Source: Hymenobacter siberiensis (GTDB lineage Bacteria > Bacteroidota > Bacteroidia > Cytophagales > Hymenobacteraceae). Taken from it: DNA of 64,000 nucleotides. Position numbers and translations under genes: made by a program. Of the stretch, positions 8,213-15,821 are shown piece by piece; within the stretch, counting starts at the first letter, position 1, and each line of letters opens with the position of its first letter. The DNA lies in NCBI RefSeq assembly GCF_018967845.1, contig NZ_JAHLZZ010000001.1, positions 930,001 to 994,000 on the forward strand, written 5' to 3'. The notes below the pieces were generated by a model. The model did no database searches. It was not told the origin of the DNA and was given only the letters and a program-made list of their open reading frames with translations.

Positions 8213-8758
8213 TTAGCGGCCGGCCATGCCCTTGCGCAAAATCAGGTCGGTCTGCACGTCCTGGCCCAGTCGGAACTCGTGCTGGCCCACTTCACGGAAG
8301 CCAAACCGCTGGTAGAAAGCCCGGGCCTTGTCGTTTTTCTCCCACACGCCCAGTACCACGGCCGAGCAGTGCAGTTGTTCAGCCAGGGCCAGAATGCCGC
8401 GCATCAGGGCCGCGCCCAAGCCGGTTCCCTGCCAGTCGTCGCGCACGTACAGGCGCTCGATTTCGAGGCGGCCGGCGGCGTCCTGGCCTTCGGGCAGGCC
8501 CAGGGCCGAATTATCGCGCAGCTTGGCGTAGCCCACCAGCTCGTTCTGCATGTGGGCCAGCAAAAAGGTGTTTTCGCGGTCCTGCAATTCGGCCAGCTGA
8601 ATATCGGGACCGAAGTTTTCGCCCAAGTACGCCGCCATATCCGCCGGGGTATTGGTAGCAGCGAAGGTGTCCTGAAAAGTTTGGCGGCCCAAATCGGCCA
8701 GTTGGGCGGCGGTGGCGGTATTGGCCTTGGCCAGCAAGATGCGCAGAGGAGATGACAT
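8213..8758 (-). CDS. GNAT-family N-acetyltransferase
   Basis: 181 residues, ATG start. It contains the GNAT core: LEIERLYVRDDWQGTGLGAALM holds the acetyl-CoA pyrophosphate-binding loop (QGTGLG), and VVLGVWEKNDKARAFYQRFGF is the conserved C-terminal strand-helix. The N-terminal LADLGRQTFQDTF and overall pattern resemble the PaiA/spermidine-acetyltransferase-like subgroup. The acceptor cannot be told from sequence. A GACCTTTG promoter-like element lies only about six bases before the ATG, implying a very short leader. Confidence 0.85.
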   Translation of the reverse strand: MSSPLRILLAKANTATAAQLADLGRQTFQDTFAATNTPADMAAYLGENFGPDIQLAELQDRENTFLLAHMQNELVGYAKLRDNSALGLPEGQDAAGRLEIERLYVRDDWQGTGLGAALMRGILALAEQLHCSAVVLGVWEKNDKARAFYQRFGFREVGQHEFRLGQDVQTDLILRKGMAGR

Positions 8759-8787
8759 GGCGCAAAGGTCGCGTTGCCGCCGCAGAT

Positions 8788-9057
8788 TTAGAGTATTTCG
8801 TCGGCGTTGGGGTCCCGGTGCGTGCTGGTGCCGCGCCGCATCCGCAGGCCCCAGCGCATCAGGAACCCGCTGGCCAGCAGGGCTACCAGGTTCACTGTCA
8901 GTAGCAATGCCGAGGGGCTTTCGGGGCTGCCCGCATTCCAGGAATAGGCTCCCACGGCTACTTTTAGCAATAAACCCAGGCCCATCAGCCCGCCACTAAC
9001 GATAAGGAACAGGCCAACCAGACGTTGGGTAGCAGGAGGGAGGGGAGGGGTTGCCAT
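8788..9057 (-). CDS. small two-helix membrane protein
   Basis: About 89 residues from the ATG at 9057 (MATPPLPPATQ); an upstream in-frame start only adds a poor leader. Two hydrophobic stretches (LVGLFLIVSGGLMGLGLLL and ALLLTVNLVALLASGFLM) predict two membrane helices, with a charged C-terminal tail RMRRGTSTHRDPNADEIL. No recognisable family. It lies just upstream of the GNAT gene in the same direction, 29 bases from its ATG. Confidence 0.6.
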   Translation of the reverse strand: MATPPLPPATQRLVGLFLIVSGGLMGLGLLLKVAVGAYSWNAGSPESPSALLLTVNLVALLASGFLMRWGLRMRRGTSTHRDPNADEIL

Positions 9058-9162
9058 AATTAACAGTGCATACGCGGCCCGCAAAGCGGGGGTTGGCCGT
9101 TTGATTTTTGGTCGTTGCTAATCCGGTTCTTTGGCGTAATTTCGTGCCACCAAGATATTACT

Positions 9163-9235
9163 GCGAGAGTAGCTCAGTTGGTAGAGCATCAGCTTCCCAA
9201 GCTGAGGGTCGCGAGTTCGAGCCTCGTTTCTCGCT
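9163..9235 (+). tRNA. tRNA-Gly (anticodon CCC)
   Basis: A 73-base cloverleaf: acceptor GCGAGAG pairs with TTCTCGC, D-arm AGCTCAGTTGGTAGAGC, anticodon stem TCAGC/GCTGA around loop TTCCCAA (anticodon CCC), T-arm GCGAG TTCGAGC CTCGT. The CCA end is not encoded. Its 3' part from base 29 onward is repeated at 15822-15870, marking it as the integration site of the adjoining element; the tRNA itself stays intact. Confidence 0.95.
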
Positions 9236-9239
9236 CATT
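9191..9239. repeat. attL: 49-bp direct repeat inside tRNA-Gly
   Basis: Identical over 49 bp to 15822-15870. It starts in the anticodon stem and runs through the T-arm and acceptor to two bases of ATT after the tRNA. Beyond it, about 45 bp stay similar at both ends, including a terminator hairpin. Confidence 0.93.
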
Positions 9240-9245
9240 GATTAA

Positions 9246-9285
9246 CAGCCATTTAGCTTAATTGCCGGGTGGCTGTTTTGTTTTT
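9246..9285 (+). terminator. tRNA-Gly terminator carried by the element
   Basis: CAGCCATTTAGC ... GGTGGCTG followed by TTTTGTTTTT. A diverged copy lies at 15877-15916, beyond the other att repeat, which was presumably the original chromosomal terminator. Confidence 0.7.
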
Positions 9286-9306
9286 GGTTTAAACGTTGGT
9301 TTAAAC
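9286..9306. repeat. tandem TGGTTTAAACG-type sites near attL
   Basis: GGTTTAAACGTTGGTTTAAAC: two 11-bp direct copies, 46 bp inside the left att repeat. The same pair occurs at 15686-15706 near the right end. They are candidate arm-type binding sites for the integrase or excisionase. Confidence 0.65.
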
Positions 9307-9436
9307 AACCCTTGTGTAAGCTTGGGAGGCTTCTGCAACCACATCCTATTATTCCTTTTAGGACAACGACATTTGTGAGTGCCTTTTTTCTGCAATAGAA
9401 TGCTATATCTTGTCCTTTTACTTAACCTTCTACCGC

Positions 9437-9871
9437 ATGCTTAGAGAAAAAATGGCAATGGCCCTGACGGATATTGCTCAGTATCAAGAAGAAATCGACA
9501 TTGCTGGAGTGCAGTTAAATGCCATTGCTGCCAATGTACCTAAGACGTCGGGGTGGGTAATAGATGACCAGGAATTGCAAGAGGCCTTTCGCTATGAGTC
9601 ACAACTAATAGAATTGACCAAAGACCTGGAGAAAAAGAGGAAGCAGTTAGAAGCCGCCAAAATGCGGTTTCTTGATGTAGTTCCTGACTTGGTTTTAAAT
9701 CAGATGCGCAACGATGGTAAAGCAGTTTACGCTAGTTGGGTTTCGCAAGACCAAAGGCAGACCCACTACGGGCCTTACGCCGCCTACTTTGCAGATAACC
9801 AGCTATTGGTTGTGCCTTTTGAGGACTTCCATAAGTTCAAAGCCGATTATGAGCGGTTTAGAAATAATTAA
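9437..9871 (+). CDS. coiled-coil protein of the integrated element, unknown function
   Basis: 144 residues from the ATG at 9437; a TTG 27 bases upstream would add a short hydrophobic leader. The middle (about residues 15-90: TDIAQYQEEIDIAG, ESQLIELTKDLEKKRKQLEAA) is strongly alpha-helical with heptad leucines, predicting a coiled coil, followed by a compact domain with YGPYAAYFADNQLLVVPF. It is the only gene of the element on the plus strand and is visibly richer in A+T than the chromosome. No family is recognised. Accessory genes at the ends of satellites often interfere with helper or rival phages, but nothing in the sequence shows this. Confidence 0.6.
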   Translation: MLREKMAMALTDIAQYQEEIDIAGVQLNAIAANVPKTSGWVIDDQELQEAFRYESQLIELTKDLEKKRKQLEAAKMRFLDVVPDLVLNQMRNDGKAVYASWVSQDQRQTHYGPYAAYFADNQLLVVPFEDFHKFKADYERFRNN

Positions 9872-9919
9872 AATCGCAAAAGGGCCGATAAAGGCACTAA
9901 ACACGAAATAGCGAATAAC

Positions 9920-9962
9920 AAAAAAGCCCCGCGTTCCTCTATGAGGGCGCGGGACTTTTTTA
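9920..9962. terminator. bidirectional terminator between the coiled-coil gene and terS
   Basis: AAAAAAGCCCCGCG pairs with CGCGGGACTTTTTT around a loop of about 14 bases; A- and T-runs flank both sides, so it can end both convergent genes. Confidence 0.8.
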
Positions 9963-9981
9963 ATTTTTGAAACCAGGTACG

Positions 9982-10464
9982 TTACCTCCTCATATCGGCC
10001 ACTATTTGAGCCCAAGGGTCGTCGTCATCACCTTCTACTTGTGCGCTTACTTTGGCGCGGGTGGCTGGGGTCAGCCCAAATTGTGAAAGCATCGCTAGGG
10101 CGCGTCGCCAAGCATCGGCGGCAATGGCTACTTCGGGGTTTGGGCGGCGCATGATGCCGCCGCTAACGGTGGTGGTTTCATAAGTTAACCCCCGGTTTTG
10201 CACGGCCTGTCGGGCTTCTGCCCACTCGGCTAGTGACTCTGTTAGCAATTGAAGGGCGGGGCCATCGGCCACGGTGCAAACTTTCATATTGAGTAGCACG
10301 GCCCCAATCTCGCTCCAGTAGTGCCGGGCCCTGTCGCTTAACCAATCGGGCGGGATTGGCAGCAGCACGGTGGGCGTGGGCTCGTGGGCATTGGTGCGGC
10401 TCGGCTGCAACGTGCCAGCTAAGGCTTTGAGGTGTGTGGGTTTGGGGGGGCGTCCGGCAGGCAT
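9982..10464 (-). CDS. terS: phage terminase small subunit, P27 family
   Basis: 160 residues from the ATG giving MPAGRPPKPTHLKALAGT; upstream in-frame starts add residues unlike the family. The opening GRPPKPTxLK.L.GT, the PPxWL segment followed by ARHYWSEI, the central WAEARQAV helix, GGIMRRPNPEVAIA and the FGLTPATRAKV ending match the whole length of the P27 (Terminase_4) small subunit. In phages it recognises packaging DNA and works with a large ATPase subunit. No large subunit, portal or capsid gene lies nearby, so it must, if active, partner with another phage's large terminase. This is the key evidence for a satellite. Confidence 0.88.
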   Translation of the reverse strand: MPAGRPPKPTHLKALAGTLQPSRTNAHEPTPTVLLPIPPDWLSDRARHYWSEIGAVLLNMKVCTVADGPALQLLTESLAEWAEARQAVQNRGLTYETTTVSGGIMRRPNPEVAIAADAWRRALAMLSQFGLTPATRAKVSAQVEGDDDDPWAQIVADMRR

Positions 10465-10593
10465 ACAAAGAAATTTAAAAGATGAATTGTGAAAGAAGCG
10501 TGGGCAACTTTTTGGGGGTTGAATTATGCACACGCAATTATTTGACTGAACTCAACGGTTACCAGGGGCGAGGCTTTAAGGATTTTACCCGCC

Positions 10594-11649
10594 CTACCCC
10601 CTTTCCGACTTTTCATCCCAGCTAGGCGGGTAGCCGGGCCACTCGTTCAGCAGCACGTCAGCCAGGTCAAGGCCGGCGCGGCGCTCGTCGTCGGTGGCCA
10701 GCTTTTCCAGCTCGTCGGATACCCGCACGTCGTACCCCAGGCGGCGCAGCTCGTCGGCTTTGGCCTGCCACTTGTCGAGGCAGCCCGCGTCAGGATAGAG
10801 CACAATGCGCCGGCCCCGTAGTGGCTCCATCCGGTCGGGTGTGAGGTAGCTCAGCCCCATCGTTGCCAGCCAGACGTAGCGCGGGAAGTAGGGCGTTGCC
10901 AGCATGGCCGTTTTAGCGCTTTCTACCAGGGCCACGGGTTGCGCGGCCGGGGCGGTGGTAAGCTGAGGCAGCCCAAACAGGCACGGGCTTTTCTGGCCGT
11001 GTTGGGAGTAGTCAGCCAGCCACGGCGGCGCGGGATGGCCCCGGCGTTGGTAGTGCTGAGCCAGGGCCGTGTGCGCCCACGTAGTGCAGCGGCGCGGCTC
11101 CTTCACGGTGTGGCCGGTGGCATCATACAGCACCACTTGCCCGCCCCGCACCCGGCCGTGCGTGTCGAGTAGCCAGAACACGCAGGCCCCCGGCCAGTGC
11201 GCAGACGTGCCGACCTGAAACCGGCTCAGCAGCTCATCGGCAACGCCCCGCCCAAAGTGCCCGCGTAGTACCTGAGCCAGGGCGTTGCGGTCGTAGCGGC
11301 CCAGCGTGGCCGTGAATACATCGGCGGGAATGCTGAGCACGGGCGTGGGAGCCGGCAAAGGGGTGCCCGTTCGGCTGGACACCCTTTGCGCGGGGCGTTC
11401 CTGCTTTGCGTCAAGGCGCACTTGTTGCGCATAGCTGGCCGCACCCGGCCCGGCGTGGTAGGGGTTGCGGTGGTGGCCGCAATTGGCTTCCCGGTCGCAG
11501 CGGCCGTACTCGTCGGGTAGTAGTTCGCCCGTGTCGGTGTCGAGGTAGCGGGTAAAGCAACGGGGCTTGCCACAGGCCGGGCACATCGTGCGGGACTTCG
11601 GGCCGGCGTAAGGTTGCAGGGTGTAGCGGTGGGCGGTTTGGGTTGGCAT
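10594..11649 (-). CDS. zinc-finger/toprim primase-like protein
   Basis: 351 residues from the ATG at 11649 (MPTQTAHRYTL); an upstream start would run through the repeat array. The N terminus has a zinc ribbon (CPACGKPRCFTRYLD ... GRCDREANCGHH), as in CHC2-type primases. The C-terminal half has a toprim pattern: VALVESAKTA (catalytic Glu) and RIVLYPDAGCLDKW (metal-binding acidic site), resembling the Bacteroidota DUF6371-like primases found on mobile elements. It should make primers for replication of the element. It is followed, in the same direction, by terS and preceded by an iteron-like array and the ATPase gene. Confidence 0.75.
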   Translation of the reverse strand: MPTQTAHRYTLQPYAGPKSRTMCPACGKPRCFTRYLDTDTGELLPDEYGRCDREANCGHHRNPYHAGPGAASYAQQVRLDAKQERPAQRVSSRTGTPLPAPTPVLSIPADVFTATLGRYDRNALAQVLRGHFGRGVADELLSRFQVGTSAHWPGACVFWLLDTHGRVRGGQVVLYDATGHTVKEPRRCTTWAHTALAQHYQRRGHPAPPWLADYSQHGQKSPCLFGLPQLTTAPAAQPVALVESAKTAMLATPYFPRYVWLATMGLSYLTPDRMEPLRGRRIVLYPDAGCLDKWQAKADELRRLGYDVRVSDELEKLATDDERRAGLDLADVLLNEWPGYPPSWDEKSERG

Positions 11650-11676
11650 GGCTAGGGAGTAAGGGGCCGCCGTGCG

Positions 11677-11811
11677 AACGTTGGAAACTGGAAAGGTGGA
11701 AATCTGCCAGTAGGGGCTTTTTCCAGTTTCCAACGTCCAACGTTCGGTTGGCAGGCGTTAGAATTGCTGACGTTGGAAAGGCTGACGTTGGAAATTTCCA
11801 GTTTCCAACAT
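11677..11811. repeat. iteron-like array, candidate replication origin of the element
   Basis: The 161-bp gap between the ATPase stop and the primase start holds five copies of ACGTTGGAAA: direct at 11678, 11770 and 11785, inverted (TTTCCAACGT or a one-base variant) at about 11727 and 11801, plus a partial copy at 11737. Several copies extend into CTGGAAA/TTTCCAG. Such arrays next to replication genes are typical origins in plasmids and satellites. Confidence 0.6.
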
Positions 11812-12962
11812 CATGCGCCCACGGGCACCGGCCGCAACGAATACCATGTTTCCCGGCCGCGCTGTTCTTTGGCCACGGCGCACAAGCGGCCGCTCAGGTC
11901 AGGCACATAGCCGGCCGGCTCCGTCAATTCTTTCAGCCGCTTGCGGATGGTGCGGGCGTCGGTGTCGAATTGTTCCGCTAGTTGCGTTTCAAGCTGGCCG
12001 GCCGGTTGGGGCTGAGCCAAGCAAGTCGGCAGCGCGGCCAGCACGTCAGCCAGCGGGGCCTTGCGGGGCGTGGTGGGGTTTTCCTCCGCTGGCACGGCCA
12101 GGTGCGGGGCTTCGTCGTCGGTGCCCCGTAGCGTAAAGCCCAGGTGCCCGCCCTCGTCGCTCAGCTCGCAGACCAACACGCCCGGTAATTCCTCGTCGGT
12201 GCGGTTTTTCACTTGCTTCACGTAGCGGGTGCGGGGGCCTTGCACCGACCGGCCAATGAAAAACACGCTATCGGCAAAATTGGATAGGTGCTTGCTGCCG
12301 GCCAGATGATTCAGGGACAAGGCCGCGCCCGGTGGCAGCTTCGGCGTGTGCGCCAATACCAGGCTAGAAACGCCCCGCTCTAATTGCAGCCGTTTCAAGC
12401 CCTTCATAATTCCAATGCTCACATCGGCGTCGGCGGTCGTTTTCAATGCCAGGGCCGTGATGTTGTCGAGTACCACAATCCGTGCCCCGGTGCGGTCAAG
12501 GTCAGCACAGATATGGTCAAACGTGAAGCTTTCCACATCTACGGCGGCCGGGTTGGTGTCGCCCGTCAACAGTTCGTCGGTGAAGGGGAATCCATCAAAC
12601 CGCTTTTCAAACTGCCGGTCGGTCAACTCAAAATCGTAGTACAACAGCCGTTCGCGCACCACACAGTGCAAGCCCAGCAGCGCCGTGGTGTCGGACGTAA
12701 TGAGGTGGGCAATATGCACGGCCAGCACGCTCTTACCAACGCCCGTGTCGCCGGCCAGAATGGCAATGCCCGGCGTTTCCCACAGACAGCCAAACAGTGG
12801 CCGCAACGGCGGGGCGTTGCGGGCGTCGGTTAGGCGTTGGGCGGCGGTTCGGATGCGCGTAGCTGGTTCGGCGGGCTCGTTGGTGGGCTCGTCTGCCAGG
12901 CGGTCGGCATCGGCCAGCAGGCGGGCTTTGTAGCTGCCAGCTTCGGAGGCGGCGCTCAGCAT
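11811..12962 (-). CDS. RecA-fold ATPase (RepA/DnaB-like helicase) of the element
   Basis: 383 residues, ATG start that overlaps the preceding gene's stop by seven bases. Walker A is AGDTGVGKSVLA (near residue 75) and Walker B is ARIVVLDNITAL (near residue 160), with the polar sensor SLVLAHTPKLP, the layout of RepA/AAA_25 hexameric helicases. The last 80 residues look like a winged helix (LAEQFDTDARTIRKRLKELTE), probably for DNA binding. It should load at or unwind the element's origin; the iteron array lies immediately downstream. A housekeeping DnaB is excluded by length and lack of the N-terminal DnaG-binding domain. Confidence 0.8.
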   Translation of the reverse strand: MLSAASEAGSYKARLLADADRLADEPTNEPAEPATRIRTAAQRLTDARNAPPLRPLFGCLWETPGIAILAGDTGVGKSVLAVHIAHLITSDTTALLGLHCVVRERLLYYDFELTDRQFEKRFDGFPFTDELLTGDTNPAAVDVESFTFDHICADLDRTGARIVVLDNITALALKTTADADVSIGIMKGLKRLQLERGVSSLVLAHTPKLPPGAALSLNHLAGSKHLSNFADSVFFIGRSVQGPRTRYVKQVKNRTDEELPGVLVCELSDEGGHLGFTLRGTDDEAPHLAVPAEENPTTPRKAPLADVLAALPTCLAQPQPAGQLETQLAEQFDTDARTIRKRLKELTEPAGYVPDLSGRLCAVAKEQRGRETWYSLRPVPVGA

Positions 12963-13270
12963 GGCTCAGCCCCTCCCGTGGCGTTGGTGCGGTGCGAGGC
13001 GGCCACGGCCGCGCCAATGGTGCGCAGTAAGGCAGCCGTAGGGCGGCCGGGCCGGGCTTGCATGGCCGCTACGGCGGCGCTCAGCTCGTCCTCATTCAGC
13101 CCGAACCGTGCGCAGACGTTGGCGCGGCCCTTGTCGGAAAAGTCGAGGCTTGGCAGCCCACGTAGGTAGCCGCGAAGGGCCGCGAGGTGTACCCGGTTGG
13201 TGGCGTTGGGGGTGGTATCTTTGGCTTGCTGTCCCGGCAAGTTCAAAGCGTTGCGGTCGCCCGTGCTCAT
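12956..13270 (-). CDS. small protein between HTH and ATPase genes
   Basis: 104 residues. Its stop overlaps the start of the ATPase gene and its own ATG overlaps the stop of the upstream HTH gene by four bases, so it is translationally coupled within one operon. The middle (LAALRGYLRGLPSLDFSDKGRANVCARFGLNEDELSAAVAAM) is helical. No family recognised. Its position suggests a replication accessory role, for example helicase loader, but that is inference only. Confidence 0.65.
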   Translation of the reverse strand: MSTGDRNALNLPGQQAKDTTPNATNRVHLAALRGYLRGLPSLDFSDKGRANVCARFGLNEDELSAAVAAMQARPGRPTAALLRTIGAAVAASHRTNATGGAEPC

Positions 13271-13557
13271 GCGTTGGCGGCCGTTTCGTTTTCGCCCCGC
13301 TTACCGGCGTTCACCCAGGCCGTCAGGTCGGCGCGGGTGAAGTACAGCTTGTTCCCGCGTTTGGCGTGAGGAATACCCCGCGCCGATACCAACGCATAGA
13401 GGCGCGGCTTGCTCAGGCGGGTTACTTGTTGGGCCAACTCTATGCCGCCCACTTCGGGCGCGGCGGTGGCCGTGGTGCGCAGGCAGCTCAGGGCTTCCAG
13501 CGTCAATGCTTCCAGGTTGCTTAACCGGGCATTGATGGTATCAAAGGGGTTGTGCAT
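13267..13557 (-). CDS. helix-turn-helix protein (excisionase-like)
   Basis: 96 residues. The C-terminal part (IELAQQVTRLSKPRLYALVSARGIPHAKRGNKLYFTRADLTAWV) is the MerR-like winged HTH_17 fold of excisionases and small regulators in Bacteroidota mobile elements; the N terminus forms a helix (INARLSNLEALTLEALSCL). It heads a tightly overlapping operon with the replication genes. It could act as recombination directionality factor, transcription switch, or both. Confidence 0.75.
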   Translation of the reverse strand: MHNPFDTINARLSNLEALTLEALSCLRTTATAAPEVGGIELAQQVTRLSKPRLYALVSARGIPHAKRGNKLYFTRADLTAWVNAGKRGENETAANA

Positions 13558-13627
13558 TGCTCATCTTTGTTAGTGATGATGCAAAGCACCGTTCAGCCTT
13601 CAGGGCGCAACCGGTTATAATCGGTTA

Positions 13628-14275
13628 CTAATTTTGCCCCTCAAGAATAACTATCTCTCTTTCAGGGCCTTTTTTCTGTTCGTCGGTAAGTCTAGGCAAC
13701 ACCTTTTGAATACGGGCAATCATGTTTTTGCGCTTTCTGACTGTTGCGTCAGCAAATCCAATACGATTAGAACGCTCACAGTAGTAAATAAACTTGTTGT
13801 AAAGTGCGCGGCCACTTTTCACGCTTCCTTCCAAGTAATGCTTCGCTGCGTCTTCGTTGGTAAAGGAATGTCCGGCATAGACACAGAGTAAGGCAAGCTC
13901 ACTAACACTTAAATGGCTTTCCTTATCAACCTCAGTAGCCCCAGGCGCGGGTACGGCTACGGACGCTGACGTATCGAGGGGCCGGACAGGTGGGGCGCTC
14001 AACAATTGCAGGACGAACTGACTATCCCTGTACGCTGGGCTATGCTTGTACAATAAGTACTCCGCTTCACGCCCATTTCTGTATTCGTCAGGATAAGGAT
14101 AATCGGGATTTAATTCCATCATTTCCGTTATCAGGCGGGTTTCAATTAACTCCTCGGCCTGAGCATACTCCCAAAGCTCGACTTTTTGAAAGCCGGTTAA
14201 CGCTAAAGCCAAAGCTGGGTAATTCACCAATTTGCGATATAGGTCTCGGAGGGCCGTAGGTGTAAGCGGTGTCAT
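13628..14275 (-). CDS. unknown protein of the integrated element
   Basis: 215 residues, ATG start. The N terminus is helical (LRDLYRKLVNYPALALALTGFQKVELWEYAQ); a Pro/Ala linker near residue 105 precedes a second domain with LSVSELALLCVYAGHSFTNEDAAKHYLEGSVKSG and a basic stretch TVRKRKNMIARIQKVLP. A+T content is higher than in flanking genes. No family is recognised. The arrangement, between integrase and excisionase-like gene, suggests a regulatory or DNA-binding role, without proof. Confidence 0.65.
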   Translation of the reverse strand: MTPLTPTALRDLYRKLVNYPALALALTGFQKVELWEYAQAEELIETRLITEMMELNPDYPYPDEYRNGREAEYLLYKHSPAYRDSQFVLQLLSAPPVRPLDTSASVAVPAPGATEVDKESHLSVSELALLCVYAGHSFTNEDAAKHYLEGSVKSGRALYNKFIYYCERSNRIGFADATVRKRKNMIARIQKVLPRLTDEQKKGPEREIVILEGQN

Positions 14276-14298
14276 AGTGTTGTTAGGTTAGTGGGATT

Positions 14299-15666
14299 TT
14301 ACAGTAGTCCTTCAAAAGCCGTGTCGACCAATTCTGACGCGAAGGAATCCAGATACACGGCCGTAACGGCTTCCGACTTGTGGCCCATTGCTTGCGAGAT
14401 AACAGCCGTGCCCGCCCCGCTCATGCGCAGCGTGGTAGCGAAGGTGTGCCGGGCCACGTAGGTAGTTAGCGGCGTGGCAATGCCGGCCAGTTGCCCCAGC
14501 GTTTTCAGGTCGCTATTTACTTGCCCCAGCACCTTGTGCAGCCGGTTGCTCACCTGAGCGGGGCTGACGTGCTTGGCAGAATCCAGCACCGGAAACACGT
14601 AGCTGTCGGGCGTGGCAAAGGTGAACGGCCGATAAGCGGCCACAATAGCGGCGGCGGGTGCCAGCAGTCGCAACGAGAACTTGCCCCCGGTCTTTTGGCG
14701 CACGTAGTGCAGGCGGTCGGGGTGGCCGGTGCCCACGGCGGCCCCGCTCAGGTCGCGCCAACGCAGTTGGGCCAAATCCACAAAATTGATACCCCCGCCG
14801 TAGAACGAGAATAGGAATACATCCTTTGCCAGCCGTTGCCGGTCGGTGGCCGGCGTCAAGGCTTCCAGGTTGCGCAGCTCGTCGCGGCTAATGGCCCGCT
14901 TGCCCGTGCTCACGTCAAATTTGCCGACCTGCAGCTTGTGCTTTTCGGCCACGGTGCGGGCGAAGGGGTAGGCCGTGGGCTTCACCAACCCGGCCACAAT
15001 GGCTTGATTGAGCACGGCCCGCAATGTGCGAAACCGCAGCGACAAGGTTATTTCCTTGATGCCCGTAGCACGTAGGGTTTGCTCCCATTCGTGGCAGAAC
15101 GCCACGTTTACCCGGTCAAGGGGCACATCGTAGCGGCCTATCCATTCAGCCCAGGCGTCGGCTTGCCCCCGGCCGGTGGGCGGTGTGGGCGCGTTGGCCT
15201 CAGCACCGACGAACTTCGCCAACTGGTTGCGCAAGTCGCGGTACACGGTGGCATTGCCGGCTTGTCCGGTTTTGAGGTAGCCCGCGCTCAGCTCGTCGCA
15301 ATATGCCAGCAGCTTTACCCGCCGTGCGGCCTTACGGCCTTCAATGGCTTTGGCAGCCACGGCCGGCGCGTCGTGTTGTTCGTCGGCTTCTGCCAGCGTA
15401 TCGGCGGCCCCGCTATACTTGGCTTCCCACTTAACCAACTCTTTCAGCAGCTTGTCGCGGCCGGGTTCGGGGTAGCTTTTGCGAACCTCCTTTTTGAGCG
15501 GATTCCAGTACTTCGGGTGCAAGCTTTGGCCGGTGGCAATGTACTTTAGCTTGCGGTCTTTGGTAATACGCACCATAAACGGGTGCGTCCCATCGGCCAG
15601 CGTTTTGTAGGTGTAATAAACGACCTTGACCGTGGCCTTGCCCTCTTTGTGTTCCGTCGTTGCCAT
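14299..15666 (-). CDS. int: tyrosine site-specific integrase
   Basis: 455 residues, ATG start. Arm-binding N-terminal domain (KVVYYTYKTLADGTHPFMVRITKDRKLKYIATG), a SAM-like core-binding domain near residues 135-235, and a catalytic C-terminal domain. The catalytic lysine lies in RQKTGGKFSL, box II is YVARHTFATTLR, then GHKSEAVTAVYLDSF with the nucleophilic tyrosine. The Arg I position (normally GxR) reads GGGINFVDLA, with asparagine in place of arginine; IntDOT from CTnDOT is likewise known to lack Arg I. The gene reads toward the left end, away from the right att repeat 156 bp upstream. Confidence 0.9.
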   Translation of the reverse strand: MATTEHKEGKATVKVVYYTYKTLADGTHPFMVRITKDRKLKYIATGQSLHPKYWNPLKKEVRKSYPEPGRDKLLKELVKWEAKYSGAADTLAEADEQHDAPAVAAKAIEGRKAARRVKLLAYCDELSAGYLKTGQAGNATVYRDLRNQLAKFVGAEANAPTPPTGRGQADAWAEWIGRYDVPLDRVNVAFCHEWEQTLRATGIKEITLSLRFRTLRAVLNQAIVAGLVKPTAYPFARTVAEKHKLQVGKFDVSTGKRAISRDELRNLEALTPATDRQRLAKDVFLFSFYGGGINFVDLAQLRWRDLSGAAVGTGHPDRLHYVRQKTGGKFSLRLLAPAAAIVAAYRPFTFATPDSYVFPVLDSAKHVSPAQVSNRLHKVLGQVNSDLKTLGQLAGIATPLTTYVARHTFATTLRMSGAGTAVISQAMGHKSEAVTAVYLDSFASELVDTAFEGLL

Positions 15667-15685
15667 ATCTGATTATTCCAACGCT

Positions 15686-15706
15686 GGTTTAAACGCTGGT
15701 TTAAAC
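15686..15706. repeat. tandem TGGTTTAAACG-type sites near attR
   Basis: GGTTTAAACGCTGGTTTAAAC, the partner of the pair at 9286-9306, in the same orientation, located just upstream of the integrase start. See the left copy. Confidence 0.65.
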
Positions 15707-15821
15707 AAATGTAATAGAAAGGGGGGTAACGACAATAAGCCCCAATAGGCTAGGGTCGCTGAAAACGCGGTTTTTTTTACTGCTAGGGCATATTAGCAAT
15801 TATCGATAACCCCCAAAGTGT

